From positions 186,001 through 250,000 of the forward strand of contig JAHLKT010000001.1 in NCBI GenBank assembly GCA_020444545.1: a stretch of DNA of 64,000 bases, read 5' to 3'. Origin of the DNA: Desulfarculaceae bacterium. Lineage in GTDB: Bacteria; Desulfobacterota; Desulfarculia; Desulfarculales; Desulfarculaceae. Positions 1-8,208 of this stretch are shown in pieces. Both the position numbers and the translations under genes were made by a program. The notes under the pieces are model-generated. The model was not told the origin of the DNA. It ran no database searches and saw only the letters and a list, made by a program, of their open reading frames with translations. Every line of letters begins with the position of its first letter. The first letter of the stretch is position 1.

Positions 1-292
1 GGCCGCCGAGGCCGCGCGCGGCGAGCTGGACCCCGAGGCCATCGACGAGGACGCCCTGGCCGCGCGGCTCTACACCCAGGGCCTACCCGAGGTGGACCTG
101 ATGATCCGCACCAGCGGCGAGCTACGGGTGAGCAACTTCCTGCTCTGGCAGATCGCTTATGCCGAGTTCTACTTCACCGACACCTTTTTCCCCGACTTCC
201 GCGAGGCCGAGCTGGCCAAGGCCCTACAGGCCTACGCCGACCGCGAGCGCCGTTTCGGCCAAACCGGCGACCAACTGAACGGAAAAGGCTGA
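1..292 (+). CDS. uppS: Undecaprenyl diphosphate synthase, C-terminal part
   Basis: Only the last ~96 codons are in the window; the reading frame is open from base 2 to a TGA at 290-292. The visible part carries the cis-prenyltransferase signatures DLMIRTSGE and RVSNFLLWQ, followed by AYAEFYF. In the family the arginines bind the IPP diphosphate and the glutamate contributes to Mg binding. The enzyme condenses isopentenyl diphosphates onto farnesyl diphosphate to make the C55 carrier for peptidoglycan and LPS synthesis. It overlaps cdsA by one base (TGATG). The order uppS-cdsA-dxr-rseP is a widespread bacterial arrangement and supports the call. The N-terminus lies left of the window. Confidence 0.93.
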   Translation, partial: AAEAARGELDPEAIDEDALAARLYTQGLPEVDLMIRTSGELRVSNFLLWQIAYAEFYFTDTFFPDFREAELAKALQAYADRERRFGQTGDQLNGKG

Positions 293-1122
293 TGGACCAG
301 CCCACCCGACGCCGGCCCATGAGCAGTCTGGCCCTTCGCGCGGCCACCGGCCTGCCCCTGGCCGGCGCGGCTCTGGCCCTTATCCTGCTGCTGCCCCTGT
401 GGGTGCTGGGCCTGATCATCGCGGGCCTGGCCGGCCTGGGCATGTACGAGTACACCCGCATGGTGCTGCCCGGCCCCTGGCGTTTGCCCGCCTTGGCCGG
501 GGTGGCCCTGGCCGGGCTGGTCTCCCTGGCCGGCCTGGGCGGCGGCGGCGCGGCCATCGGCGCCCTGGTGCTGGGTCTGTTGGCCCTGGTGCTGGTCTGC
601 GCCCTCAGCGGCCCGGAGCTGGGCCAGTCCTGGGAAGAGGCCCTCAAGCGGGGCTGGGGCCTGGCCTACAGCGGGGGGCTCTTCGCGGCCCTCACCGTGC
701 TGCTGGGCCTGCCGAACGGCCGGGTGCTGCTGCTCTTCGCCCTGCTTTGCGTGGTGGCCGCCGACGTGGGGGCCTACTTCGCGGGGCACATGTGGGGCAA
801 GAACAAGCTGGCTCCGGGCATCAGCCCGGGCAAGACCATCGAGGGCGTGGCCGGGGGCGCGATTCTCGCCGCCGGGTTGGCCGCCATCTTCGCGGCCCTG
901 TGGCTGCCCGACACCGGCGCCGGAGCCGGGGCCCTGTTGGGCCTGGCGCTGGCCCTGGTCAGCGTGGGCGGCGACCTGGTGGAATCGGCCCTCAAGCGGG
1001 CCGCCGGAGTGAAGGACTCGGGCAACATCCTGCCCGGCCACGGCGGCATCCTGGACCGGGTGGACGGCATCCTGGCCGGGGTGGCGGTGTTCTTGCTGCT
1101 TAGGATGCTCTTGTGGGCGTAA
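292..1122 (+). CDS. cdsA: Phosphatidate cytidylyltransferase
   Basis: A 276-aa, very hydrophobic protein with several membrane segments beginning near residue 18. It makes CDP-diacylglycerol from phosphatidate and CTP at the inner membrane, the precursor used by PssA (5735-6550). The C-terminal family signature is plain: SALKRAAGVKDSGNILPGHG, then GILDRVDG, holding the conserved Lys-Asp and His-Gly-Gly...Asp-Arg residues. The start at 292 shares a base with the uppS stop and has a purine-rich GGAAAAGG upstream; a second ATG at 319 is possible. It overlaps dxr by ten bases. Confidence 0.96.
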   Translation: MDQPTRRRPMSSLALRAATGLPLAGAALALILLLPLWVLGLIIAGLAGLGMYEYTRMVLPGPWRLPALAGVALAGLVSLAGLGGGGAAIGALVLGLLALVLVCALSGPELGQSWEEALKRGWGLAYSGGLFAALTVLLGLPNGRVLLLFALLCVVAADVGAYFAGHMWGKNKLAPGISPGKTIEGVAGGAILAAGLAAIFAALWLPDTGAGAGALLGLALALVSVGGDLVESALKRAAGVKDSGNILPGHGGILDRVDGILAGVAVFLLLRMLLWA

Positions 1123-2288
1123 AGAACCTGGCCATACTGGGCTCCACCGGCTCCATCGGCCTGAGCACCCTGGAGGTCATCGCGGCCCACCGCGAGCGCT
1201 TCCGGGTGAAAAGCCTGGCCGCCGCCCGCTCGGTGGAGGCCCTTGCCGCCCAGGCGGCCCTGGTGCAGCCCGAGCTGGTGGCCGTCTTGGACGCCGAATC
1301 GGCGGACAAGCTCAAGGCGTTGTTGCCCGCCGGGCTCAAATGCCGGATCGTGCATGGGCCCCAGGGCTATCTGGAGGCCGCGGCAGGCTGCGGGGCGGAG
1401 CTGGTGGTCAGCGCCATGGTGGGCGCGGCCGGGCTCTTGCCCACCTACGCGGCCCTCAAGGCGGGCATCGACGTGGCCCTGGCCAACAAGGAGACCCTGG
1501 TGGCCGCCGGCGAGCTGGTCATGGCCGCCGCCTCGGAGAGCGGCGCGGCCATCATCCCGGTGGACAGCGAGCACTCGGCCATCTTCCAGGCGCTCATGGG
1601 CAACGACCGGAGCGCGGTCAAGCGCATCTGGCTGACGGCCAGCGGCGGTCCCTTCCGCGACTTTTCCCAGGCTCAATTGGCCAAGGTGACCCCGGCCATG
1701 GCCCTGGATCACCCCAACTGGTCCATGGGTCCCAAGATCACCATCGACTCGGCCACCCTGATGAACAAGGGCCTGGAGGTGATCGAGGCCCACTGGCTCT
1801 TCGGGCGCGACTACGACGAGATCACGGTGGTGGTGCATCCCCAGTCCGTGGTGCATTCGCTGGTGGAGTACGTGGACGGCTCTTTCATAGCCCAGCTGGG
1901 CCAGCCGGACATGAAGACGCCCATCGCCTTCGCCTTGGCCTACCCCCAGCGCCTGCCCCTGGACCTGCCCCAACTCGACCTGACCCAGGTGGCCTCGCTG
2001 ACCTTCCGCGCCCCGGATCTGGAGCGCTTCCCGGCCCTGGGCCTGGCCCTGGCCGCCGGACGCGCCGGAGGCAGCGCCCCGGCCACCCTCAACGCGGCCA
2101 ACGAGGTGGCGGTCGGTCTGTTCCTGGAGGGCAAGCTCTCCTACGGCCAGATCGCGGCCTGCGTGCAAGGCGTGCTGAACACCCACCAGACCCGGCCCCT
2201 GAACAGCGTGGCCGAGGTGTTGGAGACCGACCGCGAGGCCCGCGCCCAAGCCCGCGCCTGGGCCGCCAAGCAAGGAGAAGCGGCATGA
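1113..2288 (+). CDS. dxr: 1-deoxy-D-xylulose 5-phosphate reductoisomerase
   Basis: A 391-aa cytosolic enzyme converting DXP to MEP with NADPH, the committed step of non-mevalonate isoprenoid synthesis and the source of UppS substrate. The NADPH-binding GSTGSIG is at residues 10-16. The metal-site DSEHSA lies near residue 150, and the conserved SMGPKITIDSATLMNKGLE follows near residue 205. The GTG start lies inside the end of cdsA and the stop overlaps the rseP ATG by four bases. Length is normal for the family. Confidence 0.97.
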   Translation: MGVKNLAILGSTGSIGLSTLEVIAAHRERFRVKSLAAARSVEALAAQAALVQPELVAVLDAESADKLKALLPAGLKCRIVHGPQGYLEAAAGCGAELVVSAMVGAAGLLPTYAALKAGIDVALANKETLVAAGELVMAAASESGAAIIPVDSEHSAIFQALMGNDRSAVKRIWLTASGGPFRDFSQAQLAKVTPAMALDHPNWSMGPKITIDSATLMNKGLEVIEAHWLFGRDYDEITVVVHPQSVVHSLVEYVDGSFIAQLGQPDMKTPIAFALAYPQRLPLDLPQLDLTQVASLTFRAPDLERFPALGLALAAGRAGGSAPATLNAANEVAVGLFLEGKLSYGQIAACVQGVLNTHQTRPLNSVAEVLETDREARAQARAWAAKQGEAA

Positions 2289-3355
2289 CCATCTTGTGGG
2301 CAGCCATCATGCTGGGCGTGCTGATTTTCGTGCACGAGCTGGGCCACTTCCTGGTGGCCAAGAAGGCCGGGGTTGGGGTGAGCACCTTTTCCCTGGGCTT
2401 CGGCCCGCGTTTGATCGGCTTCAAGAAGGGCGAGACCGACTACCGCCTCTCGGCCATCCCCTTGGGCGGCTTCGTGCGCATGGTGGGCGAGAGCCCCAGC
2501 GACGAGGTGGCCCCGGAAGACGAGGCCCGGAGCTTTTCCCACAAGCCGGTGGGCTGGCGACTGGCCATAGTCTCGGCCGGGCCGCTGTCCAACATCGCCT
2601 TCGCGCTCATCGCCTATTTCTTCCTGATGATGGTCTGGGGCCTGCCCACCATGACCACCTCGGTGGGCGACGTGCTGGCCGGTTCCCCGGCCCTGGAGGC
2701 GGGGCTGCAAAAGGGCGACCGGGTGCTGGCCATCAACGGCCAGGCCGTGGACCAGTGGACCGACATGGTCCGGCTGATCCAGGGCTCGGGCGGCAAGCCC
2801 ATCCGGGTGGAGCTGGCCCGGGGCAACCAGCGCAAGGACGTGGTGATCCATCCCCGCGAGGAGGAGACCACCGACATCTTCGGCGAGAAGCACCGGGTGT
2901 TTCGGGTGGGCATCGTGGCCAGCCAGGAGATGGTTGTCCAGGACGTGGGCCTGGGCCAGGCCATAGTCCTGGCCGCCCAAAAGACCTACTGGGCCGGCGA
3001 GCTCATCGTCATGAGCGTGGTCAAGATCATCCAGGCCAAGGTCTCGGTGGACAACCTGGGCGGGCCCATCATGATCGCCCAGGTGGCGGGCCAGGCGGCC
3101 AGCCAGGGCCTGGCCCCCTTGATCAGCCTGGCCGCGCTCATCTCGGTGAACCTGGCCATCCTGAACCTTTTGCCCATCCCCGCCCTGGACGGCGGCCACA
3201 TCTTCTTCTTCCTCATTGAGGCGATCACCCGACGGCCGGTATCGGTGTCCACCCGCGAAAAGGCCCAGCAGGTGGGCATGGTGCTTCTCATCCTGCTCAT
3301 GGTCTTCATCTTCTACAACGACATCGCCCGCATCGTGGGCGGGGGCGCCCAGTAG
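2285..3355 (+). CDS. rseP: Site-2 intramembrane zinc protease RseP
   Basis: A 356-aa membrane metalloprotease. The zinc motif HELGH is in the first membrane segment at residues 17-21. A PDZ domain occupies roughly residues 115-200, and NLLPIPALDGGH near residue 300 supplies the third ligand region. In related bacteria it cleaves anti-sigma factors and leftover signal peptides in the membrane. This protein has one PDZ domain, whereas E. coli RseP has two tandem PDZ domains, so the substrate is not predictable. The ATG at 2285 overlaps the dxr stop (ATGA). A longer upstream reading through dxr is a frame shadow. Confidence 0.95.
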   Translation: MTILWAAIMLGVLIFVHELGHFLVAKKAGVGVSTFSLGFGPRLIGFKKGETDYRLSAIPLGGFVRMVGESPSDEVAPEDEARSFSHKPVGWRLAIVSAGPLSNIAFALIAYFFLMMVWGLPTMTTSVGDVLAGSPALEAGLQKGDRVLAINGQAVDQWTDMVRLIQGSGGKPIRVELARGNQRKDVVIHPREEETTDIFGEKHRVFRVGIVASQEMVVQDVGLGQAIVLAAQKTYWAGELIVMSVVKIIQAKVSVDNLGGPIMIAQVAGQAASQGLAPLISLAALISVNLAILNLLPIPALDGGHIFFFLIEAITRRPVSVSTREKAQQVGMVLLILLMVFIFYNDIARIVGGGAQ

Positions 3356-3366
3356 GGGGCGGGGCC

Positions 3367-4068
3367 GTGCTGGTCCTGTCCCTGGACACCTCGCTCTCCG
3401 GCGGCGGCGCGGCCTTGGCCGCTGGCGGCCGGGTGCTGGCCGAGGCTTATTTGGAGCCCGGCCCCGGCTTTTCCCAGCGCCTGCTGCCCGGAGTGGAGGC
3501 GGTGCTGGCCCAGGCACAGGTGGAGCGCGCCCAGCTGGAAGGCCTGGCCGTCACCCTGGGGCCCGGTTTCTTCACCGGCCTGCGCGTGGCCATCGCCACC
3601 GCCCAGGGCCTGGCCTTGGGGCTCGATCTCCCGGTGATCGGGGTGAGCAGCCTGCGCCTGCTGGCCGAGGCCGCCCCCATGACCGACAAGACCATCTGGG
3701 CCCTGGCCGACGCGCGGCGGGGCCTGTTGTACGCGGCCTCGTTCGAATACCAAACCGGCCGTCTGGCCCGCCGGGAGCCGGACATGGCCATAAGCCCCGA
3801 GCTGTTGGCCCAGCGCATCGAGGCCCCGGCCCTGCTTCTGGGCCCGGGGGCGCGCCTGCTGGAGCCCGAGGAGCTGGCCCCCGGCCTGGAGCTGGCCGGT
3901 GAGGAGCTGGACCAGCCCCGGCCCGGCCTGCTGGCCCTCATGGGCGAACGCCGCCTGGAGCGCGGCCAGGGGGTTTCGCCCCTGACCCTCAGGCCCCGCT
4001 ACTGCCGCCCCTCGGACGCGGAGGTGCGCTTCGGGCTGCCCCTGGATGAATACCGCCTGGTGCAGTAA
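3367..4068 (+). CDS. tsaB: tRNA threonylcarbamoyladenosine biosynthesis protein TsaB
   Basis: A 233-aa protein of the ASKHA fold. It opens with LVLSLDTS and has the family block GLAVTLGPGFFTGLR near residue 60, then IGVSSL. TsaB is the scaffold partner of TsaD in forming t6A37 on ANN-decoding tRNAs; it is not itself catalytic. The GTG start lies 11 bases after rseP. It is probably the last gene of the uppS-cdsA-dxr-rseP run, because an extended -10 promoter element follows before the next gene. Confidence 0.93.
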   Translation: MLVLSLDTSLSGGGAALAAGGRVLAEAYLEPGPGFSQRLLPGVEAVLAQAQVERAQLEGLAVTLGPGFFTGLRVAIATAQGLALGLDLPVIGVSSLRLLAEAAPMTDKTIWALADARRGLLYAASFEYQTGRLARREPDMAISPELLAQRIEAPALLLGPGARLLEPEELAPGLELAGEELDQPRPGLLALMGERRLERGQGVSPLTLRPRYCRPSDAEVRFGLPLDEYRLVQ

Positions 4069-4082
4069 GCGGCCCGGCCGCG

Positions 4083-4091
4083 TGTTATAAT
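4083..4091 (+). promoter_or_regulatory. Extended -10 promoter element upstream of the SIMPL gene
   Basis: TGT followed directly by TATAAT gives a perfect TGnTATAAT extended -10, 31 bases before the ATG at 4122. No good -35 is visible, which is normal for extended -10 promoters. An AT-rich hexamer of this quality is rare in this GC-rich sequence. Confidence 0.5.
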
Positions 4092-4121
4092 GAGTCCCTC
4101 TATTCCGGCGGGGAGTATGCC

Positions 4122-4841
4122 ATGCGCCGCGTGACCGCCCTTAGCCTCATCTGCCTCGTCTGTCTCCTGGCTGTTCCGGCCTGGGCCGTGGGCCCGGCCA
4201 CCATCAGCGTGCAGGGGCGGGCCGCCCTGGAGCTGGCCCCGGATTTGGGGCGGCTCACGGTGGGCGTGACCAGCCGCGCGGCCACCGCCAAAGCGGCGGC
4301 CCAGGCCAACGCCACGGTGATGGCCAAGGTGCGCGCCGCGCTCAAGGCCAAGCTGGGCAAGGGCGACACCCTGGAGAGCGCCGGCTACTGGCTGCGGCCG
4401 GTGACCCGCTGGAACAAGGCTCAGCAAAAGAGCGAAGTGATCGCCTACGAGGCCAGCCACCGCCTGGCTCTGAGCAGCCGCGAGGCGGGGAGCCTGGGCG
4501 CGCTTATGGACGCGGCGGTGGGCGCCGGCGCCAACAGCATCGACGGCCCCCGCTGGGGCCTGGCCGACCCGGCCTCGGCCCAGCGCCAGGCCCTGGCCGC
4601 CGCCTTTGCCGACGCCAAGGCGCGGGCCCAGGCCCTGGCCGAGGCCGCCGGAGCGCCCCTGGGCCCGGTGAAGAAGATCAAAGCCGGCGCGGCGGAGCGC
4701 CCGGTGCCCCTGGCCGCCATGCGTCTGGCCAAAAGCGCCGAGGCCAACACCGAACTAACCCCCGGCCTGGTAACGGTCAGCGCCGAGGTAACCTGTATAT
4801 TCGCCCTGGGAGAAACCGGCCGGGGCAAGCCAAAGAAATAA
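4122..4841 (+). CDS. Secreted SIMPL (DUF541) domain protein
   Basis: A 239-aa protein with a clear Sec signal peptide: MRR, a hydrophobic run to about residue 18, and a probable cut after AWA near residue 22. The mature part matches the SIMPL/DUF541 family: ISVQGRA at the start, a middle with YEASHRLAL, and DAKARAQALAEAAG near residue 165. Family members are periplasmic or outer-membrane proteins of unclear role, some linked to oxidative-stress tolerance. It follows its own likely promoter and lies 11 bases before a small DUF465-like gene. Confidence 0.85.
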   Translation: MRRVTALSLICLVCLLAVPAWAVGPATISVQGRAALELAPDLGRLTVGVTSRAATAKAAAQANATVMAKVRAALKAKLGKGDTLESAGYWLRPVTRWNKAQQKSEVIAYEASHRLALSSREAGSLGALMDAAVGAGANSIDGPRWGLADPASAQRQALAAAFADAKARAQALAEAAGAPLGPVKKIKAGAAERPVPLAAMRLAKSAEANTELTPGLVTVSAEVTCIFALGETGRGKPKK

Positions 4842-4852
4842 GGAAAAAGAAC

Positions 4853-5083
4853 ATGGAACCCAACGACATCGCCATGATCCAGGCCAACCTGGAGGACCAA
4901 CCCGAGCTGGCCCAGCTCTGGGCAGAGCACCAGGAGCTGGAGAAAAAGCTGGACGAGATGAACCAGCGTCTCTACCTGACCACCGAGGAGCAGGTGGAGC
5001 GCAAGCAACTGCAAAAGTTGAAGCTGGCCGGCCGCGACCGCATGGAGCAGATCCTGGCCGACCTGCGCGGCGCCTCGGCCTGA
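4853..5083 (+). CDS. Small DUF465/YdcH-like coiled-coil protein
   Basis: A 76-aa acidic, helical protein. Residues about 20-65 form heptad-like helices: LWAEHQELEKKLDEMNQ, then LTTEEQVERKQLQKLKL. The layout, with a turn at LTTEEQVE between two helices and a LKK/LKL-type ending, fits the DUF465 (YdcH) family of small cytoplasmic proteins of unknown function. AAGGAAAAAG precedes the ATG. Fifteen bases separate it from psd, so it may be co-transcribed with the lipid genes. Confidence 0.75.
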   Translation: MEPNDIAMIQANLEDQPELAQLWAEHQELEKKLDEMNQRLYLTTEEQVERKQLQKLKLAGRDRMEQILADLRGASA

Positions 5084-5097
5084 GCCCGCGAACCGGC

Positions 5098-5733
5098 ATG
5101 GACAAGTTCCCCCTGGCCCGCCCCGGCTGGCCTTATGTACTGGGCTCCCTGGTCCTGGCCCTGGTGGCCAGCGCCCTGCTGCCCTGGTGGCTGGCCGCTC
5201 CCCTGTGGATCGTCTTCGCCCTGATCCTCAACTTCTTCCGCGACCCGGCGCGCACCAGCGACGCCGGGCCGGGCGCGTTGCTCTCTCCGGCCGACGGCAA
5301 GGTGGTGGTGGTTCGCCAGGCCACCCACCCCGGCGTGCCCGGAGGCGATTGCCTCATGGTCTCCATCTTCATGAACATCTTTGACGTGCACGTGAACCGG
5401 GCCCCCCTGGAGGGCCGGGTGATGAAGGTGGAGCACCATCCCGGCGGCTATTTGCCCGCCGACCGCCCCGAGGCACCCACGGCCAACGAGCGGGTGGAGC
5501 TGACCCTGGCCGGGCGCGGCGGGGCTACCATTGTGGTGGCCCAGGTGGCCGGCCTGGTGGCCCGGCGCATCGAATGCTGGGTGGCCGGGGGGGTTGCATT
5601 GGCGCGCGGCCAACGGTACGGTATGATTAGATTCGGTTCCCGCCTGGACCTCTACCTCCCTCCGGAGGCGGATGTGCGGGTGGCTCCCGGCCAGAAAGTA
5701 CGGGCCGGGCAAACGGTGATCGCGGAGGTTTAA
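5098..5733 (+). CDS. psd: Phosphatidylserine decarboxylase, short prokaryotic type
   Basis: A 211-aa membrane-associated proenzyme. It turns phosphatidylserine into phosphatidylethanolamine, immediately downstream of PssA in the pathway. Two hydrophobic segments lie in the first 45 residues. LSPADGKVV, then MNIFDVHVNRAPLEG, are typical of the short type. The self-cleavage site is the Gly-Ser in RFGSRLDLYLP near residues 180-181, where the serine becomes the pyruvoyl cofactor. pssA starts one base after its stop, so the two are translated together. Confidence 0.96.
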   Translation: MDKFPLARPGWPYVLGSLVLALVASALLPWWLAAPLWIVFALILNFFRDPARTSDAGPGALLSPADGKVVVVRQATHPGVPGGDCLMVSIFMNIFDVHVNRAPLEGRVMKVEHHPGGYLPADRPEAPTANERVELTLAGRGGATIVVAQVAGLVARRIECWVAGGVALARGQRYGMIRFGSRLDLYLPPEADVRVAPGQKVRAGQTVIAEV

Positions 5734-5734
5734 C

Positions 5735-6550
5735 ATGGGCCGACGCAACAAACGTTCCCGCAAAGAGCGGCGCGAAGCGCGCCGGCGGGGGGCGTATGTT
5801 CTGCCCAACCTCTTTACCACCGCCAGCCTCTTCTCCGGCTTCTTCGCGGCCACCGAGGCCATCCAGGGCAACTTCATGCTCGCGGCCCTGGCCATCCTGG
5901 CATCCCTGGTGCTGGACGGCCTGGACGGCAAGGTGGCCCGCGCCACCAACACCACCAGCCAGTTCGGGGTGGAGTATGACTCCCTCTGCGACCTGGTGGC
6001 CTTCGGGGTGGCGCCCGCGGTGCTGCTCTACATGTGGAGCCTCCAGTCCCTGGACCGCCTGGGCTTCGCCGCCGGGTTCCTCTTCGTGGCCTGCGGTGCC
6101 CTGCGCCTGGCCCGCTTCAACGTGCAGACCGAAAAAGTAGGCACCAGCCACTTCGTGGGCCTGCCCATCCCGGCCGCGGCCAGCGTGGTCTCCACCCTGG
6201 TGCTCATGTGGACCGAGCTGGCCCCCGGCGCTCCGCCAAATCCCTGGCTGCTGGTGGCCCTGGTCTTCGTGCTCAGTTTCCTTATGGTCAGCTCCATCCC
6301 CTACCTTTCCTTCAAGGAGCTGGGCATTTCCAAGCTGAAGTCCTTCAACTGGATGGTGGGCACGGTCCTGCTGTTCATCCTGGTGGCCATCCAGCCCCAG
6401 GTGATGGGCTTCGCGCTGCTGGCCGCCTACGTGCTGGGCGGCCCCTTCGCCGCGCGCTTCCTGGCCAAGAAGAAGGCCGCCAAGCTCGAGGCCGCCAAGG
6501 CCGACGAGGCCGCCGCCGTGGCCGATCACGAGCGATTGCCCCTTTCCTAG
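5735..6550 (+). CDS. pssA: CDP-diacylglycerol--serine O-phosphatidyltransferase
   Basis: A 271-aa integral membrane enzyme making phosphatidylserine from CDP-diacylglycerol and serine. The first 20 residues are strongly basic. The CDP-alcohol phosphotransferase motif DG..DG..AR........G...D...D spans about residues 60-85 (LDGLDGKVARA, then FGVEYDSLCD). Six or so hydrophobic segments follow, and the C-terminus is Lys/Ala-rich. Paired with psd just upstream and fed by cdsA. Confidence 0.96.
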   Translation: MGRRNKRSRKERREARRRGAYVLPNLFTTASLFSGFFAATEAIQGNFMLAALAILASLVLDGLDGKVARATNTTSQFGVEYDSLCDLVAFGVAPAVLLYMWSLQSLDRLGFAAGFLFVACGALRLARFNVQTEKVGTSHFVGLPIPAAASVVSTLVLMWTELAPGAPPNPWLLVALVFVLSFLMVSSIPYLSFKELGISKLKSFNWMVGTVLLFILVAIQPQVMGFALLAAYVLGGPFAARFLAKKKAAKLEAAKADEAAAVADHERLPLS

Positions 6551-6577
6551 TCTTACCGTTCCCACTCGACATATCCC

Positions 6578-6630
6578 ACTAACCAGACGACTCCAGGCGA
6601 TGTGTTCCGGTGGGGAGTCATCTGGTTAGT
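6578..6630 (+). promoter_or_regulatory. 17-bp inverted repeat (hairpin) in the pssA-leuA gap
   Basis: 6578-6594 (ACTAACCAGACGACTCC) and 6614-6630 (GGAGTCATCTGGTTAGT) pair over 17 positions with a single C-A mismatch, around a 19-base loop. It ends 30 bases before the leuA ATG. No T-run follows the right arm, so it is not a standard intrinsic terminator. It could be an attenuator-like leader structure, an mRNA-stabilising hairpin or a large operator. Confidence 0.7.
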
Positions 6631-6660
6631 AATCCATTGAATTTAGGGAGAATTGAAGCC

Positions 6661-8208
6661 ATGTCCAACCACGTAAAAATCTTCGACACCACCCTGCGAG
6701 ACGGTGAACAGTCGCCCGGCGCCTCCATGAACCACGAAGAAAAGCTGCGCCTGGCCCAGAAGCTGGCCCAGCTCAACGTGGACATCATGGAGGTGGGCTT
6801 CCCCGCCTCCAGCCCCGGGGACTTCGACTCGGTCAAGCTCATCGCCCAGAACGTGAAGGGCCCGGTGATCTGCGGCCTCTCGCGCACCCGCCATGAGGAC
6901 ATCAAAACCTGCTGGGAGGCGATCAAGGACGCCGAGAAAAAGCGCATCCATGTTTTCATCGCCACCAGCGACATCCACCTGGAGCACAAGCTCAAGATGA
7001 CCCGCGAGCAGGTGCTGGCCGAGATCACCTCCGGGGTGGGCCTGGCCAAGAGCTTCTGCGACGACGTGGAGTTCAGCGCCGAGGACGCCACCCGCACCGA
7101 TCCCGAGTTCCTGGCCGTGGCCATCCAGACCGCCCTGGACGCCGGAGCCACCACCATCAACATCCCCGACACCGTGGGCTACACCATGCCTCACGAGTAC
7201 ATCGAGCGCTTCAAGTTCCTCTATGAGAAGGTGCCGGGCCTCAAGGACGTGACCACCAGCGTGCACTGCCACGACGACCTGGGCCTGGCCGTAGGCAACT
7301 CCCTGGCCGGCATCACCGCCGGAGCCCGCCAGGTGGAGGGCTGCATCAACGGCATCGGCGAGCGCGCGGGCAACGCCTCCGTCGAGGAGGTCGTGATGAT
7401 GCTGGCCACCCGCGAGGCCGAGCTGGGCCTCACCACCCAGATCAAGCGCGACGAGCTCTACTCGGCCAGCCGCCTGGTGTCCATGATCACCGGCATCGTG
7501 GTGCAGCCCAACAAGGCCATCGTGGGGGCCAACGCCTTCGCCCACGAGGCGGGCATCCACGTGGCCGGGGTGCTCAAACAGCCCCTGACCTACGAGATCA
7601 TGACCCCCGAAGAGGTGGGCGTGGGCCAGAACAGCCTGGTGCTGGGCAAGCACTCGGGCCGCGCCGCCCTGGGCGCCCGGCTCAAGGAGATGGGCTACGC
7701 CCTGGACAAGGAGAGCTTCGAAAAGCTCTTCGACGCCTTCAAGCGCCTGGCCGACAAGAAGAAGGACGTCTTCAACGAGGACCTGGAGGCGCTCATCGCC
7801 GACGAGATCCTGCGCATACCCCTGCGCTGGCGCCTGGACTATATGAACATCGTCAGCGGCACGGTGACCGTGCCCACGGCCACGGTGCGCCTGTATGATT
7901 GCGAGGAGCTCAAGCAGGAGTTCGGCTCCGGCTCCGGCCCGGTGGACGCGGTGTACAACACCATCAACAAGATCACCGGCTCCAAGGCCGAACTCCTACG
8001 CTTCACTATCAGCGCCATCACCGGGGGACTGGACGCCCAGGGTGAAGTGACGGTACGATTAGGCGGAGACGGACACGTGGTTCTGGGCAAGGGCGCGGAC
8101 CCCGACATTATGGTGGCCGCGGCCAAGGCGTTTATTAACGGCCTGAACCGCCTGGAGTACCTCAAGACCCACGCCCCGGCGGTGAAAGCACAGGAGCGCA
8201 CTCTTTGA
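6661..8208 (+). CDS. leuA: 2-isopropylmalate synthase
   Basis: A 515-aa enzyme condensing acetyl-CoA with 2-oxoisovalerate, the first leucine-specific step. The metal-binding FDTTLRDGEQSPG is at residues 8-20, VHCHDDLGLAVGN near 200-213, and GNASVEEVVM follows. The last ~120 residues form the LeuA regulatory domain that binds leucine in the family, so feedback inhibition is likely. The ATG at 6661 was chosen for the AGGGAG at 6645-6650; an in-frame GTG at 6610 lies inside the hairpin and is unlikely. It overlaps leuC by four bases. Confidence 0.97.
   Translation: MSNHVKIFDTTLRDGEQSPGASMNHEEKLRLAQKLAQLNVDIMEVGFPASSPGDFDSVKLIAQNVKGPVICGLSRTRHEDIKTCWEAIKDAEKKRIHVFIATSDIHLEHKLKMTREQVLAEITSGVGLAKSFCDDVEFSAEDATRTDPEFLAVAIQTALDAGATTINIPDTVGYTMPHEYIERFKFLYEKVPGLKDVTTSVHCHDDLGLAVGNSLAGITAGARQVEGCINGIGERAGNASVEEVVMMLATREAELGLTTQIKRDELYSASRLVSMITGIVVQPNKAIVGANAFAHEAGIHVAGVLKQPLTYEIMTPEEVGVGQNSLVLGKHSGRAALGARLKEMGYALDKESFEKLFDAFKRLADKKKDVFNEDLEALIADEILRIPLRWRLDYMNIVSGTVTVPTATVRLYDCEELKQEFGSGSGPVDAVYNTINKITGSKAELLRFTISAITGGLDAQGEVTVRLGGDGHVVLGKGADPDIMVAAAKAFINGLNRLEYLKTHAPAVKAQERTL

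Noticed and set aside
774-2273. Long minus-strand open frame across cdsA and dxr
   Set aside because: Gly/His/Gln-rich translation typical of the reverse of GC-rich genes; the plus strand carries clear family motifs.
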